A DNA stretch of 64,000 bases from Gilliamella sp. wkB108 (GCF_001690195.1 NZ_LZGM01000118.1:102896-166895), one strand, 5' to 3'. Positions 12,216 to 23,198 are shown, counted from the first letter of the stretch. The notes: generated by a model not told the origin, from the letters alone. Translations and numbers: made by a program.

Positions 12216-12797
12216 TTAATAATAAGAGTGAGTTCCAGCTTGATGTTCGGTGATATCTTTCACGCCTGCCAACTCTGGGAATTCGGCTAATAATTGCTTT
12301 TCTATCCCTTCTTTTAAAGTGTAATCAACCATTGAACAACCATTACAACCTCCACCAAATTGTAACACGACATAATTATCTTCCGTCAATTCAACTAAAC
12401 TGACATGCCCACCGTGACTTGCTAGTTGTGGGTTGACTTGTGCTTGAATTGCATAATTAACTCGTTCAATCAATGGCGCATCATCCGCAACCTTTTTCAT
12501 CTTGGAGTTTGGCGCTTTTAAAGTTAATTGTGAACCCAATTCGTCGGTAACATAGTCAATTACGGTTTCTTCCAAAAAAGGCGCACTAATTTCATCAATA
12601 TACACTGAAAAACCAGACTGTTTTTCTTCGATATCACTATCCTCAATAGTATCGGCAGGGCAGTATGAAACACCACATTCAGCAGTAGGTGTACCTGGAT
12701 TAATAACAAATACTCGGATTTGAGTTCCTTCAGCTTGATTAGCAAGTAACTTTTTAAAATGTTGTTGCGCTGATTCAGAAATGGTAATAATAGACAT
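12216..12797 (-). CDS. nfuA: Fe-S biogenesis protein NfuA
   Basis: This 193-residue protein (E. coli 191) has an N-terminal degenerate A-type domain and a C-terminal Nfu domain with the cluster-binding CNGC motif (Cys151, Cys154). It carries [4Fe-4S] clusters to target proteins under stress. It lies next to gntX, the same neighbourhood as in E. coli (gntX-nfuA), separated here by 99 bp. Confidence 0.96.
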   Translation of the reverse strand: MSIITISESAQQHFKKLLANQAEGTQIRVFVINPGTPTAECGVSYCPADTIEDSDIEEKQSGFSVYIDEISAPFLEETVIDYVTDELGSQLTLKAPNSKMKKVADDAPLIERVNYAIQAQVNPQLASHGGHVSLVELTEDNYVVLQFGGGCNGCSMVDYTLKEGIEKQLLAEFPELAGVKDITEHQAGTHSYY

Positions 12798-12896
12798 ATT
12801 CCCTCACTTTGACGCAATTGGCATTAATAACAACTGACATCATTGATTATAATAGTTGACTGTATCTCTTGGTTATTATAGGGTCTGTTTGGGATT

Positions 12897-13577
12897 TTAC
12901 AATACTGTACGACACAAACAAAGAACTTGTACATTGGTCGCACCGCATCTTTTTAGCTGTTGGCTAATAGCATTAATTGTATTACCGGTTGTGACTATAT
13001 CATCAATAAGTAAAATCGATCTATTTGAAAGATGATGATAGCAACTGAATAGTTTTTCAACATTCTGCACACGCTTTTCAAGTGACAAACTTTTCTGGTC
13101 TGAAGCTATTTGTTTACGTTGTAATAAATGGGGATAAAACATCCGGTTTAACCATTTAGCAATCGGTTTAGCTAACTGTTCCGCTTGATTAAAACCTCGT
13201 GACCAATAACGAATATGATGCAATGGAACACAAGTAATCAAATCTGGTTTACTAATACCATTAGTTACTCTCCTTTTGTACCATGCTAACAACATTAATC
13301 TTGCTAGTGCATGGGTTAATTCAATCTTATGATAGAACTTAAGATGATGAATCAATTTTTTTAATGGATGAATATAATTAGAAACAGCAATAAGTTCATC
13401 CCAAGATGGTTTTTGTTCACGGCATCGATAACAGATAGGCGTTGATAATGAATGAGGTAAACCACACTGAGGACAGACTTTATTTTGCGTTGGCAAATTT
13501 TTTATGCACTGGCTACAAATCCCATGATGAGATAAAAATAGTGGCATATTACATAAAATACAGCGCATTTTAAGCAC
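12897..13577 (-). CDS. gntX: ComF/GntX family phosphoribosyltransferase-like protein
   Basis: The 226-residue protein has an N-terminal zinc-type module with three CxxC pairs (CILC, CSQC, CPQC) plus CYRC, and a C-terminal PRTase-type domain with the LLIDDIVTTGNT loop, which ends VLCLCRTVL. The family includes GntX of E. coli and the competence protein ComF; the exact biochemical role is not established. The start is a GTG at 13577; an in-frame ATG lies at 13568. Confidence 0.88.
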   Translation of the reverse strand: MLKMRCILCNMPLFLSHHGICSQCIKNLPTQNKVCPQCGLPHSLSTPICYRCREQKPSWDELIAVSNYIHPLKKLIHHLKFYHKIELTHALARLMLLAWYKRRVTNGISKPDLITCVPLHHIRYWSRGFNQAEQLAKPIAKWLNRMFYPHLLQRKQIASDQKSLSLEKRVQNVEKLFSCYHHLSNRSILLIDDIVTTGNTINAISQQLKRCGATNVQVLCLCRTVL

Positions 13578-13824
13578 ACGAAATGTAAAGATATTTCAGG
13601 AAAGCATAACGTTTCGATATAAATTTATCTAATTTTTGCATATTGAATGTTGTTATTACTGAATGAATAAGTTCATCATAGTGTATTGAAGAAAAAAATT
13701 ACTTATAAAATAAAAGTCTTATAATCAATCTCACAAAAATTTATATAATTTTACATATTTTTTATTTAATTAAATTTGATATTCGGTATAATCAGCCCAT
13801 CAAAATTGACTAAGGATTTTATAT

Positions 13825-14394
13825 ATGAAAAAAATCAAAATGTTATTTATTTCTGTGTTTTTAACATTACTTTCTACTATCGCTTTAGCTGATACCAAAG
13901 TTTTATTACAAACTAGCATGGGTGATATCGAAATTGAACTTGATAGTCAACATGCCCCAATTACGACTAAAAACTTTATTGATTATGTCAATAGTGGTTT
14001 TTATGAAAATCTTATTTTCCATCGTGTCATTCCTGGATTTATGATTCAAGGTGGTGGTGCTGATGATCAGTTAAAATTTAAAGATAATAATGCGCCAATC
14101 AAAAATGAAGCCAACAATGGTTTGAAAAATGATCGCGGAACGATTGCTATGGCAAGAACGAGTGCTGTTGATAGTGCTACCAGTCAATTTTTTATCAATG
14201 TTGTCAACAACGATTCACTTAACTACCAATCTCCAGAAAACTATGGTTATGCTGTTTTTGGTAAAGTGATTAAAGGTATGGATGTGGCAGATAAAATTGT
14301 TAATGTACCAACTAAACGAGTCGGTCCTCATCAAAATGTACCTGTTGAACCTATTTATATCAAAAAAGCTATTATCGTTACTGAAGATAAATAG
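13825..14394 (+). CDS. ppiA: Periplasmic peptidyl-prolyl cis-trans isomerase A (cyclophilin)
   Basis: This 189-residue cyclophilin (E. coli PpiA 190) has an N-terminal signal peptide ([20 protein letters not shown], cleavage after ALA near residue 22), so it acts on proline bonds of periplasmic proteins. Catalytic-site segments [22 protein letters not shown] and YAVFGKV are intact. AGGA precedes the ATG. The gene stands alone, ending at a strong stem-loop and convergent with a decayed Sel1 gene. Confidence 0.94.
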   Translation: MKKIKMLFISVFLTLLSTIALADTKVLLQTSMGDIEIELDSQHAPITTKNFIDYVNSGFYENLIFHRVIPGFMIQGGGADDQLKFKDNNAPIKNEANNGLKNDRGTIAMARTSAVDSATSQFFINVVNNDSLNYQSPENYGYAVFGKVIKGMDVADKIVNVPTKRVGPHQNVPVEPIYIKKAIIVTEDK

Positions 14395-14413
14395 TCGATT
14401 TCTTTGCTTGTTC

Positions 14414-14447
14414 AATAAACTGTCTTAACCTACTAAGGCAGTTTATT
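14414..14447. terminator. Bidirectional stem-loop after ppiA
   Basis: AATAAACTGTCTTA pairs with TAAGGCAGTTTATT, a 14-bp stem with one G-U pair and an ACCTAC loop. It lies 19 bp after the ppiA stop and just beyond the end of the convergent pseudogene. U-runs are weak on both sides (GTTTATCTGTT on the plus strand). Confidence 0.65.
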
Positions 14448-14449
14448 GT

Positions 14450-14919
14450 TTATCTGTTATAAACGTTAATTTTTGACTTAATCGTATCTTCATTAATTTT
14501 TTTTAGATTATTATAATTATCACAACCTGCTTTAAAATTTTTATCACAAACTTGCTTAAAATATTGTCTTGCTAAAGGTAGATCTCGTTTACCCCTGTTC
14601 CATAATAGTAAAGAAGACCTAATTTATTGATAGTTTCTAACTAATCATGATTTGTTTCTTGTAAATGCCATTTACCTTGGGTTGCTACCTTTTGATACCA
14701 ATAAAAAACCGGTTTATAATCAACTCCAACACCATTACCTAAACTATACATTGCAGCTAAATTAAATTGTGATTTTGCATCTCCTTGTTCAGCTTACTCT
14801 TTACATACAACGAATGCTTTTTCATAATTTTTCTTTTTTATATAAGAATCACATTGGTCAGCAAAAATAAAACCAGAAAAACTAATCAATAACATAACTA
14901 ACGATAATGATTTTTTCAT
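14450..14919 (-). pseudogene. Decayed secreted Sel1-repeat protein
   Basis: On the minus strand an ATG at 14919 opens a lipoprotein-like or secreted start MKKSLSLVMLLISFSGFIFA, followed by Sel1/TPR-like text: AEQGDAKSQFNLAAMYSLGN and later KLGLLYYYGTG...RDLPLARQYF. The frame is broken by a TAA at 14794-14796, a TAG at 14641-14643 and a frameshift near 14600, after which the second repeat continues to a stop at 14450. Sel1 proteins act as scaffolds in signalling or secretion. Three independent lesions make a sequencing error unlikely. Confidence 0.8.
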
Positions 14920-15074
14920 TATCTCTAAAATAAAATGTTATAAATCAATAAATTGAAATTTATAACATTTATGTACTAACCGCTATTGATGAACATCAAT
15001 TTGTGCCAACACTTATTTCACTACATTTGTAAAAAACAACAATTAAATAAGTCATTCGCTGTAATAATGATATT

Positions 15075-16355
15075 TTATTTTAGTTTACTTAATAAATTCG
15101 CTATAGTTCTTACACCTATTCCGGTTGCACCGGTTGCCCACAAGGCCGTTGCACTTTTACGAAATGTTGCTGAACAATCAATATGTAACCAATTTTGTTT
15201 ATAATTTTTAACAAAATAAGACAAAAATGCGGCTGCTGTGCTAGCACCAGCTGTATTAGGCAATCCAGAATTGGCTATATCGGCAAATGATGATGGAAAC
15301 TGGCTTCGATGAAATTCGGCCAACGGTAATCGCCAAAAAGCTTCATGTTCAATTTCACTTGTAGCTAATAATTGATTAGCAAATTTATCGTCAAATGAGA
15401 GTAATGATTGATAATCATTGCCAACGGCAATTTTCGCTGCACCTGTTAGTGTTGCACAGTCAATAATGTAATGAGGTTTGTCATTATCGGCACAAATTAA
15501 GCCATCCGCTAACACTAAACGCCCTTCAGCATCCGTATTATCCACTTCTACGGTTTTACCATTACGATAGGAGATAATATCCCCTAATTTAAATGCGTTG
15601 CCGCTGACTAAATTATCAGCACAACATAGATAGAGTTTTACACGATGATTCAATCCTCTAGCAATCGCTAAAGCTAATGCACCAGTTACCAATGCTGCCC
15701 CACCCATATCAGCACGCATTGATTCCATAAAACTACTCGGTTTTAAACTATAGCCACCAGAATCGAAGGTAATACCTTTTCCAACTAGACAAGCAGTAAT
15801 TGGCGTTTTAGGATTTTTAGTTGGATTATAATCAAGCTCAAGTAAAGCGGCTGGCCGATCCGACCCTTTCCCTACCGTATAAATCCCCATGTAGTCATGT
15901 TCTTTTAATGCCTCACCTGAGATAATGTTATAACTCACTTCTGATGTAAATGAGCCAATCAATTTGGCACTTTGTGTCGCAAGCTCTAGTGGAGATAAGG
16001 TTTCGGCTTGTTGATTTACAATATCACGACACCAATCAATAATCGTTAAACGATTTTTAAGTTCTTCTTTATCTTTGCTATTGAGTTTAGCAAAGGTAAT
16101 TTTATTCGTATTTTTGGCATTTCGGTATCCTAGCCAAAAATGCCAACACGCTTCGAGATCCCAATTATCACCACTTAATTTAAGCGAATTAATCCCTTGA
16201 TTATCAAATTTACGTCCTGCGCGTTGTATCGCACCCAAACGATGTTCTGGTTTGTAATGAATTGTAACCGTATCATCTGAAAAACTAAGTAGTGCATCTT
16301 TTCCCCATTTGGCTGGAGCGGGTTTATCAGAAAGTAAAATAGATAATATTGACAT
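15075..16355 (-). CDS. pepB: Peptidase B (M17 leucyl aminopeptidase family)
   Basis: This 426-residue protein (E. coli PepB 427) shows the M17 metal-site signature [14 protein letters not shown] and the ligands in [13 protein letters not shown] and DMGGAA. It removes N-terminal residues from peptides in the cytoplasm using two divalent metals. In E. coli pepB follows fdx-iscX at the end of the isc cluster; here it lies about 6 kb away on the other side of slt-trpR-nfuA, so the neighbourhood has been rearranged. Confidence 0.94.
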   Translation of the reverse strand: MSILSILLSDKPAPAKWGKDALLSFSDDTVTIHYKPEHRLGAIQRAGRKFDNQGINSLKLSGDNWDLEACWHFWLGYRNAKNTNKITFAKLNSKDKEELKNRLTIIDWCRDIVNQQAETLSPLELATQSAKLIGSFTSEVSYNIISGEALKEHDYMGIYTVGKGSDRPAALLELDYNPTKNPKTPITACLVGKGITFDSGGYSLKPSSFMESMRADMGGAALVTGALALAIARGLNHRVKLYLCCADNLVSGNAFKLGDIISYRNGKTVEVDNTDAEGRLVLADGLICADNDKPHYIIDCATLTGAAKIAVGNDYQSLLSFDDKFANQLLATSEIEHEAFWRLPLAEFHRSQFPSSFADIANSGLPNTAGASTAAAFLSYFVKNYKQNWLHIDCSATFRKSATALWATGATGIGVRTIANLLSKLK

Positions 16356-16456
16356 AAGAAGAACCTCAAAATTGATAAAGCAGAAAAGAATGAATTAATT
16401 CTAATCAGAAACATGTTAATATAGCAAGCGGAGTTAAAAATAAATAAGGGATAGCA

Positions 16457-17242
16457 ATGACATCTGTTGTACCAATAAAAAATGGCGTTAATTTTCGTGA
16501 TTTGGGTGGGATTAAGACAGTAGACGGTCGCCAAATACGTTCCGGCATGTTATACCGATCAGGATCATTTGCACATATTACACCTAGCGAGGGTGAATTT
16601 TTAGCTAATCAATTAAAACTACATTATGTGATCGATTATCGAGATCAAAAAGAAATTGAACACTTTCCAGATAGGCTATGGCATAACGCCAATTATATTA
16701 ATGTTCCAGCCAACCCTTTGAATAATGAGGTTACCGCTAGTTTAACCAGTGATTTGGAAGATGATAATAAAATTCTAAAAACACGTTCCCCGTTCGATTT
16801 TATGATAAAACTGTATCAAAAGTTACCATTTAATAATCTCGCTTATCAAAAACTCACCTCTATTTTACTTAATGCTGATGGTAAACCTTTAGTACAACAT
16901 TGTGCCGTGGGTAAAGATCGTACCGGAGTTGGCGTGGCGTTAGTCCTATTTGCATTAGGTGTGAGTGAAGATAATGTCATGCAAGATTACTTACTCACTG
17001 AACAACTGTTAACAAATTATCGTGAATGGTTATTAAACCAATATAAAGAAAAAGAAAAATATAAATTAAATCCTGATAAACTGGAAAATCGTAGACTAAT
17101 TTTTGCCGCCAAAAAAGAGTATTTATCAGCGGCTATTACTGCAATAAAAGAGCAGTATGACACAATTGATAATTGGTTAGCTAAAGAATATCAGTTAGAT
17201 GAAAAGAACAAAAAAATTCTACAACAAATATATCTCATTTAA
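16457..17242 (+). CDS. Tyrosine-protein phosphatase (DSP-like family)
   Basis: The 261-residue protein has the N-terminal NFRDLGG motif (residues 10-16) and the catalytic P-loop HCAVGKDRTG (Cys and Arg of HCx5R present), typical of bacterial tyrosine/dual-specificity phosphatases of the Y_phosphatase3 group. A general-acid aspartate is plausible in VIDYRDQKE. No signal peptide is visible, so it is likely cytoplasmic. It is a single gene divergent from pepB; the physiological substrate is unknown. Confidence 0.85.
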   Translation: MTSVVPIKNGVNFRDLGGIKTVDGRQIRSGMLYRSGSFAHITPSEGEFLANQLKLHYVIDYRDQKEIEHFPDRLWHNANYINVPANPLNNEVTASLTSDLEDDNKILKTRSPFDFMIKLYQKLPFNNLAYQKLTSILLNADGKPLVQHCAVGKDRTGVGVALVLFALGVSEDNVMQDYLLTEQLLTNYREWLLNQYKEKEKYKLNPDKLENRRLIFAAKKEYLSAAITAIKEQYDTIDNWLAKEYQLDEKNKKILQQIYLI

Positions 17243-17276
17243 TTACTTGAACAATATTAAAATGCTCGTATCCAGC

Positions 17277-17296
17277 GTACCTATGTAAATAGGTAC
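17277..17296. terminator. Perfect stem-loop between convergent genes
   Basis: GTACCTAT pairs exactly with ATAGGTAC around a GTAA tetraloop, 35 bp after the phosphatase stop and 54 bp before the end of the convergent PPTase gene. It has no strong U-run; a terminator or mRNA 3'-end structure is the simplest reading. Confidence 0.45.
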
Positions 17297-17349
17297 AAAT
17301 AATAATTTCTAGTAATTCAAGTGTTTAAAAAATAATGAATTACTTTCAA

Positions 17350-17967
17350 TTATACCCGCAATTCACATTTACTTATTGGAATACTACTGTTAAGCGCAAG
17401 ATGGACATTTTTAATTTGCTTATATTGATAAAAAAAATGTTCGCCAAAAGGCGCACTAATTATGCCGTTATCTATATCAACACTAACTGACTTAATTTGC
17501 CATACCCCTTTTGCATATAATTTTAGAGCTGACTCTTTTAAGGTCCATAATTGCCAAAACGCAGCTAATGTATCGGTTTGCTTAATCATCCATTGATATT
17601 CATTCTCAGCAAAAAAATTTTTTGCTACATTAAGATAATTTTTCCTTTCACGATCCACTTCGATATCTACACCAACTTTTCCCTCTAACGAAATCGCCAC
17701 CGCTATACTATTATTACTATGACTGATATTAAAATCGGGTAAATTTCGATCGACAAAACACGGACGACTATTATCACCAATAGTCATAAGTGGTAAGGTA
17801 GGAATCGCACAATACTGTTTGAGTAAACTTGCCAATATAGATCGACAAACTAAAAACTGTTTTTTGCGCGCTACACTTAATTTATCGGCGTGTTCAACAA
17901 TTTGCGGAGATAAAAGAGAAAAATCCACCGTTGCTTGATTTAGATCAGCAATTTGTACAATTAACAT
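17350..17967 (-). CDS. 4'-phosphopantetheinyl transferase family protein
   Basis: The 205-residue protein shows the PPTase signature: FNISHSNN, then VGVDIEV, then the FWQLWTLKESALKLYAKG block with the Mg-binding Asp/Glu residues. Such enzymes transfer phosphopantetheine from CoA to acyl or peptidyl carrier proteins. The length resembles AcpT and EntD of E. coli; no carrier-protein or siderophore genes lie nearby, so the acceptor is not known. Confidence 0.85.
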   Translation of the reverse strand: MLIVQIADLNQATVDFSLLSPQIVEHADKLSVARKKQFLVCRSILASLLKQYCAIPTLPLMTIGDNSRPCFVDRNLPDFNISHSNNSIAVAISLEGKVGVDIEVDRERKNYLNVAKNFFAENEYQWMIKQTDTLAAFWQLWTLKESALKLYAKGVWQIKSVSVDIDNGIISAPFGEHFFYQYKQIKNVHLALNSSIPISKCELRV

Positions 17968-18066
17968 TATCGGTAAACCAGTATTAATAAAAATTATTTT
18001 TTACTATTTTAACAGCATGCTATGCTAACTGTTATTAAAATTTATTAAGTAGCCGAAGGACACATC

Positions 18067-19284
18067 ATGTCATTACAAACCAAATTAGTTAATGCTGGTC
18101 GCAAAAAACGTTATACTCAAGGCGCTGTTAACGCTGTCATTCAGCGGGCATCTTCATTAGTTTTTGATACGATTGATGCCAAAAAAGAAGCGACAGAAAA
18201 TCGTACCAAAGGCGCTTTATTTTATGGTCGCCGAGGCACATTAACTCATTTTGCTTTACAAGATGCGATGGTTGAAATTGAAGGAGGTGCTGGATGTTAT
18301 CTCTATCCATGTGGCGCTGCTGCTATTGCTAATGCTATTTTGGCATTCGTTAAATCAGGTGACCATATTCTTGTATCTGAAGCAGCTTATGAACCGACTC
18401 AGGAATTTTGTCAGCATATTTTAAAAGATTTAGGTATTGAAACCGATTATTTCTCACCTCTCATTGGGCGTTATATAAACAAACATATTAAACCGAATAC
18501 TAAAGTCGTATTTTTAGAATCGCCAAGTTCTATTACTATGGAAGTTCATGATGTTCCAGCAATTGTTAAAGCTATTCGCAAGGTTAATCCTGAAATAATC
18601 ATTATGATGGATAACACTTGGGGAGCTGGAGTACTATTTAAAGCTCTCGAACATGATATTGATATATCCATTCAAGCTGGCACGAAATACCTTATTGGAC
18701 ACTCCGATGCGATGATAGGTACTGCTGTCGCTAACCAACGTTGTTGGGATACACTACGTGAACGCTCTTATTTAATGGGACAAATGTGTGATGCTGATAC
18801 CGCCTATATGGCTGCTCGCGGTTTACGTACCTTAGCTATAAGGTTGAAACAACATCATGGCAGCGGCATAAAAGTAGCGAAATGGTTAGCGAATCATCCT
18901 AAAGTCGCAAACGTCAATCACCCAGCCTTAGAGAGTTGTAAAGGACATGAGTTCTTTAAACGTGACTTTTCTGGGGCAAGTGGACTATTTTCGTTTGTAC
19001 TTAAAGATCATCTAACTGATATACAGTTATCCGATTTTTTAGACGGGCTGACTTACTTCTCAATGGCTTATTCTTGGGGTGGATTTGAATCATTAATTTT
19101 AGCCAATCAACCGGAAGAGCTGGCTAAAATCAGACCTGTGTCTGGTGTGGATTTTACAGGGACATTAATCCGACTACATATTGGACTTGAAGATCCAGAT
19201 GATTTAATCGCCGATCTGTCAGCAGGTTTAGATCGCATCCGATTACATAAAAATAAAACCAATGCACTACAAACATTAGTATAA
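18067..19284 (+). CDS. metC: Cystathionine beta-lyase
   Basis: This 405-residue PLP enzyme cleaves cystathionine to homocysteine, pyruvate and ammonia in methionine synthesis. It resembles E. coli MetC (395) throughout: [27 protein letters not shown] and the PLP lysine in [21 protein letters not shown] precedes the ATG. tilS follows 12 bp later in the same direction, so the two are probably co-transcribed. No clear MetJ box was seen upstream. Confidence 0.95.
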   Translation: MSLQTKLVNAGRKKRYTQGAVNAVIQRASSLVFDTIDAKKEATENRTKGALFYGRRGTLTHFALQDAMVEIEGGAGCYLYPCGAAAIANAILAFVKSGDHILVSEAAYEPTQEFCQHILKDLGIETDYFSPLIGRYINKHIKPNTKVVFLESPSSITMEVHDVPAIVKAIRKVNPEIIIMMDNTWGAGVLFKALEHDIDISIQAGTKYLIGHSDAMIGTAVANQRCWDTLRERSYLMGQMCDADTAYMAARGLRTLAIRLKQHHGSGIKVAKWLANHPKVANVNHPALESCKGHEFFKRDFSGASGLFSFVLKDHLTDIQLSDFLDGLTYFSMAYSWGGFESLILANQPEELAKIRPVSGVDFTGTLIRLHIGLEDPDDLIADLSAGLDRIRLHKNKTNALQTLV

Positions 19285-19296
19285 ATCGGTTGCAAG

Positions 19297-20604
19297 ATGA
19301 AAAACCAACTCACCTCTACTTTGGATAACACCATTGAGCATGCCCTTTTGCAGAGCCTTAAACATAGACGGAAATTACTCATCGCCTTTAGCGGAGGGGT
19401 GGACTCGTCAGTACTTTTGCAAGGACTTGTTGAGCTAAAACAGCACATTTTATCAGACTTACAACTACGAGCTATTTATATTCATCATGGTTTAAGTCAA
19501 AATGCCGATCACTGGGCTGAACATTGTCAATGTCAGTGTCAAAAATGGCAGGTACCATTAATCATTGAAAAAGTTAAACTAAATATCAACGCTGGGAACA
19601 TTGAAGAACAAGCCAGAAATGCTCGTTATCAAACTATTTTTAAACATCTTAGTGATGATGAGACTTTATGCACAGCTCAGCATTTAGATGACCAATGTGA
19701 AACTTTTTTTCTCGCACTTAAGCGAGGTAGTGGACCAACTGGCTTAGCGTCAATGCCACAAGAAAGTAAGCGGCATCTTCGACCATTATTAACCGTCACT
19801 CGCCAACAAATTGAAAATTATGCCAACAAACATCAATTGACCTGGATCGAAGATGAAAGTAATCGAGACGACCATTATGATCGTAACTTTTTACGTTTAC
19901 ACATACTGCCTATTATTAATAGGCGCTGGCCACATTTTTCACAAATGGTTGCGCGTAGTGCTGAACTTTGTCAGCAACAACAAGAACTTATAGAAGAATT
20001 GTTAATGACTGATTTTAATCAAATAATTGGTGAATCTGGTCAATTATCAATTGAGCCTTTAATCTGTTATTCTGAATATAAACGTAATGCTATTTTACGC
20101 ATGTGGTTCAAATCTCAGCAAATTAATATGCCAACACGGCAACAAATTGCCCTAATTTGGCAAACCGTTGCTTTAGCCAAAGAAGATGCTAATCCCAAAT
20201 TTTTACTACATAATCGGCAAATACGCCGCTACCAAAACCAGCTTTATTTATTGCCAATCTATCAAGAAATCGAACATGATATACTTAATTGGGATTTAAT
20301 TTCGCCTCTAATATTGCCGGATAATTTAGGTCAATTACAGGCAAATTATCAAACGAATTTAAAGTGCCGTTTACCTAATTGTGATGAACAAGTCACGGTG
20401 CGATTTCATGCACAAGGTCAATTTGATATTGTTAATCGGCAAGGATCGCGTTCGATAAAAAAACTCTGGCAAGAACATCATGTTGCACCTTGGATGCGTA
20501 CCCGCATCCCCTTAATTTATTACAATGAACAGCTAATATCGGCCGTAGGTGTATTTATCACTAAATCAGGACAAGGTACTGAAATTAACTTTACGATGAT
20601 TTAA
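19297..20604 (+). CDS. tilS: tRNA(Ile)-lysidine synthase
   Basis: This 435-residue enzyme (E. coli 432) attaches lysine to C34 of the CAU-anticodon tRNA-Ile so that it reads AUA. The PP-loop motif SGGVDS is at residues 32-37, followed by the N-type ATPase domain and the C-terminal TilS domains (QGSRSIKKLWQE, PLIYYNEQLISAVGVFI). It is 12 bp after metC. AUA is expected to be frequent in such an A+T-rich genome, so the gene is surely essential. Confidence 0.95.
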   Translation: MKNQLTSTLDNTIEHALLQSLKHRRKLLIAFSGGVDSSVLLQGLVELKQHILSDLQLRAIYIHHGLSQNADHWAEHCQCQCQKWQVPLIIEKVKLNINAGNIEEQARNARYQTIFKHLSDDETLCTAQHLDDQCETFFLALKRGSGPTGLASMPQESKRHLRPLLTVTRQQIENYANKHQLTWIEDESNRDDHYDRNFLRLHILPIINRRWPHFSQMVARSAELCQQQQELIEELLMTDFNQIIGESGQLSIEPLICYSEYKRNAILRMWFKSQQINMPTRQQIALIWQTVALAKEDANPKFLLHNRQIRRYQNQLYLLPIYQEIEHDILNWDLISPLILPDNLGQLQANYQTNLKCRLPNCDEQVTVRFHAQGQFDIVNRQGSRSIKKLWQEHHVAPWMRTRIPLIYYNEQLISAVGVFITKSGQGTEINFTMI

Positions 20605-20657
20605 TCCAACATAAATATAGCGTTATAAATGGATTGGAAATCAAAAGATTTAAAATA

Positions 20658-20678
20658 GAGGAGGTATTTTACCTCCTC
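20658..20678 (-). terminator. Rho-independent terminator of copA
   Basis: A 9-bp perfect stem GAGGAGGTA/TACCTCCTC with a 3-nt loop lies between the convergent tilS and copA genes. On the minus strand, after copA, it is followed by TATTTTAAAT, which fits a terminator of that strand; plus-strand flanks are A-rich rather than T-rich. Confidence 0.75.
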
Positions 20679-20713
20679 CTAAAAACGAAAAATCAACTTT
20701 AGTAGATTTAATA

Positions 20714-22894
20714 TTAAGATCTTGCTTTCCAACGTTTAAGTAATAAGGCATTTGTTACTACACTGACACTACTTAAAGCCATTGCAGCACCTGCAATCAT
20801 TGGATTTAAAAATCCTAATGCGGCTAAAGGAATACCGATTAAATTATAGAAAAAGGCCCAAAATAGATTTTGTTTAATTTTATTATATGTCCTACGTGAG
20901 ATATCAATTGCATCGGCAATTAAAAATAGATTACCTCTCATCAAAGTAATACTTGATGCATGCATAGCAACATCAGTCCCGGTTCCCATTGCAATGCCAA
21001 TATCCGCTGCGGCCAAGGCTGGTGCATCATTAATTCCATCACCAACCATTGCAACTTTATAATGATGCACTTGCTTATCACCTTGTTGTAATTGATAAAT
21101 ATGATCCGCTTTATCTTGTGGCAACACTTCAGCAACGACTTTATCCAAAGCTAACTGCTGACCAACATAATTGGCCGCATTTTGATTATCACCGGTAAGC
21201 ATGACTGTTTTTACATTGAGTTGATGTAACGCTTCAATAGCGGTTTTAGCTTCTTCTTTAATTACATCAGAGAATCCAAATAGTGCTAATATAACAACCT
21301 TATCTTCTGATTGTTGTTTAGCCAAAAACGAAACAGTATAACCTTTATGATTAAATTCTGAAATTTTATCCTGCATATCGACAAAATAGGCATTTAATGA
21401 TTTCATCCAACGTTCACTACCTAAATAGTAGTCTATATTATCTATAGTTGCCATTACGCCCGAACCAGATACCGACGTTATATTTTGCCCATAACTGAAC
21501 TGTTTAGCTTTTGCTAAAATGGCTTTAGCCAAAGGGTGTTCGCTACCTGCCTGCATTGAAGCTGCAATTGATAAAATTTGTTCAGGTGTTTCCGTTCCCA
21601 TAATATCCATTTCAACTAATTCAGGTTTACCTACCGTTAACGTTCCTGTTTTATCAAAAGCGACAATATTAATATTGTGCAATGTTTCTAATGCTTCAGC
21701 ATCTTTAATTAAAATACCATGCCGAGCAGCCACCCCTGTTCCCACCATGATTGCGGTTGGTGTTGCTAATCCTAAAGCACACGGGCAAGCAATGACTAAT
21801 ACTGCCACCGCATGTAATAAAGCTTGTTGCCAATCTTGAGTGATAAAACCCCAAATCAGTAAAGTAATAAGTGCAATCAATAAAATGACCGGTACAAAAA
21901 TGGCACTAATACGATCGACAATTCTTTGGATTGGCGCTTTTTTAGCTTGCGCTGACTCAACCATTTCAATAATTTTTGATAATGTTGAATCTGCCAAAAT
22001 GGCAGTGGTTTTAACAATAATTAAGCCTTCGCCATTTATCGCCCCACCTGTAACTTTATCATTCACTGTTTTATTAACAGGAAAACTCTCACCGGTAAGC
22101 ATGGATTCATCACTGCTCGATGAACCTTCAATAATCACACCGTCAACAGGAATTCGCTCACCGGGTTTAATCACAACAATATCATTAATTTGTACTTGAC
22201 TAACAGGTAGCGTTACCTCTTGTTCATTGCGTCTGACTAAAGCCACTTGTGGTCTTAATGCAGAAAGCGCTTTAATCGCTTGCGTCGTTTGGTGTTTAGC
22301 TCTGGATTCTAACCATTTACCAATTAAAATTAGCGTAATAATAACAACTGATGACTCAAAATAAAGATGATCATCATGTCCGTTTATAAGTTGATAGACA
22401 GATAATCCATAAGCGGCACTTGTTCCAATTGCTACAAGTAAATCCATATTACCTGATAGTGCGATTGCAGATTTAAAACCACTTCGATAAAATTTTGCAC
22501 CTAATCCAAATTGGACTATTGATGCAAGAATGAGTTGCAACCAAGCAGGCATCATCAAATGCCAACCAAACGGTTCAAATAGCATCGGTAATACAAAAGG
22601 GATAGCAAATAATACAGCAATGACAATCGGCCAGATAGATGCTTGTTGGTTGATTTCTTCACCGCTAGCATTTTGCTCAGTAATTTTAACCGCGTGATAA
22701 CCGGCTTTGTCTACAGCAGCCATTAATGTTTCTAACTCAACATTGGCGTTAGCTGCTACCGTTGCTTTCTCTGTAGCAAGATTAACACTGACGTCAATCA
22801 CACCATCAATCTTTTTTAATGCCTTTTCAACACGACTAACGCATGATGCGCAGCTCATCTCTTTAACAAAAAAATTATATTCGACTGTTTTCAT
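20714..22894 (-). CDS. copA: Copper-type heavy-metal P1B-ATPase
   Basis: This 726-residue membrane ATPase has one N-terminal HMA domain (MSCASC near residue 13), a transmembrane CPC motif (VIACPCALGLATPTA), the phosphorylation site DKTGTLTVGKP, the SEHPLAKA histidine-proline and the GDGINDAPALAAADIGIAMG hinge. It exports Cu(I) from the cytoplasm. E. coli CopA has two HMA domains. I use the second ATG because AAGGG lies 9 nt upstream of it, while it abuts the first ATG (22903). No CueR-type box is apparent; the divergent HxlR gene is a candidate regulator. Confidence 0.92.
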   Translation of the reverse strand: MKTVEYNFFVKEMSCASCVSRVEKALKKIDGVIDVSVNLATEKATVAANANVELETLMAAVDKAGYHAVKITEQNASGEEINQQASIWPIVIAVLFAIPFVLPMLFEPFGWHLMMPAWLQLILASIVQFGLGAKFYRSGFKSAIALSGNMDLLVAIGTSAAYGLSVYQLINGHDDHLYFESSVVIITLILIGKWLESRAKHQTTQAIKALSALRPQVALVRRNEQEVTLPVSQVQINDIVVIKPGERIPVDGVIIEGSSSSDESMLTGESFPVNKTVNDKVTGGAINGEGLIIVKTTAILADSTLSKIIEMVESAQAKKAPIQRIVDRISAIFVPVILLIALITLLIWGFITQDWQQALLHAVAVLVIACPCALGLATPTAIMVGTGVAARHGILIKDAEALETLHNINIVAFDKTGTLTVGKPELVEMDIMGTETPEQILSIAASMQAGSEHPLAKAILAKAKQFSYGQNITSVSGSGVMATIDNIDYYLGSERWMKSLNAYFVDMQDKISEFNHKGYTVSFLAKQQSEDKVVILALFGFSDVIKEEAKTAIEALHQLNVKTVMLTGDNQNAANYVGQQLALDKVVAEVLPQDKADHIYQLQQGDKQVHHYKVAMVGDGINDAPALAAADIGIAMGTGTDVAMHASSITLMRGNLFLIADAIDISRRTYNKIKQNLFWAFFYNLIGIPLAALGFLNPMIAGAAMALSSVSVVTNALLLKRWKARS

Positions 22895-22903
22895 TTGACG
22901 CAT

Positions 22904-23198
22904 CCCTTAATTATTGGTGTTGTTTGGACTGAGTATATACTAACTGATAAGCAATCATTTTCCATGCAAACTACACTATTGTTTTAATAGCTAGCCTGTT
23001 TATAAACAAGCTATTTATTCTCTTATCAATTGTAGTAATCAAATTAACGGTTACATAATTGTAGTAATAGCAAAAAGGTATGATTAACATTTTTTTTCAA
23101 TCATATGTCTCATTAATATTTTAGTCTTTATTCTGCTCTTAACAAGAATGCACTTTTTTGATATATACTATCCAAAAAGATACTATTGAGACATCTAC
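22904..23198. promoter_or_regulatory. Divergent copA/hxlR promoter region
   Basis: Two palindromic elements are visible: AGTATATACT near 22932 on the copA side, and the near-inverted repeat TACTATC-CAAAAA-GATACTA near 23167-23186, some 12 nt before the regulator ATG. HxlR/DUF24 regulators such as YodB bind TACTAT-type inverted repeats, so autoregulation is plausible. A TGTTTATAAACA palindrome lies near 22999-23010. No gene is present. Confidence 0.45.

Noticed and set aside
18019..18043. MetJ box or other operator upstream of metC (TAACAG...CTGTTA)
   Set aside because: The inverted repeat is short and does not resemble AGACGTCT met boxes; chance is likely in A+T-rich sequence.
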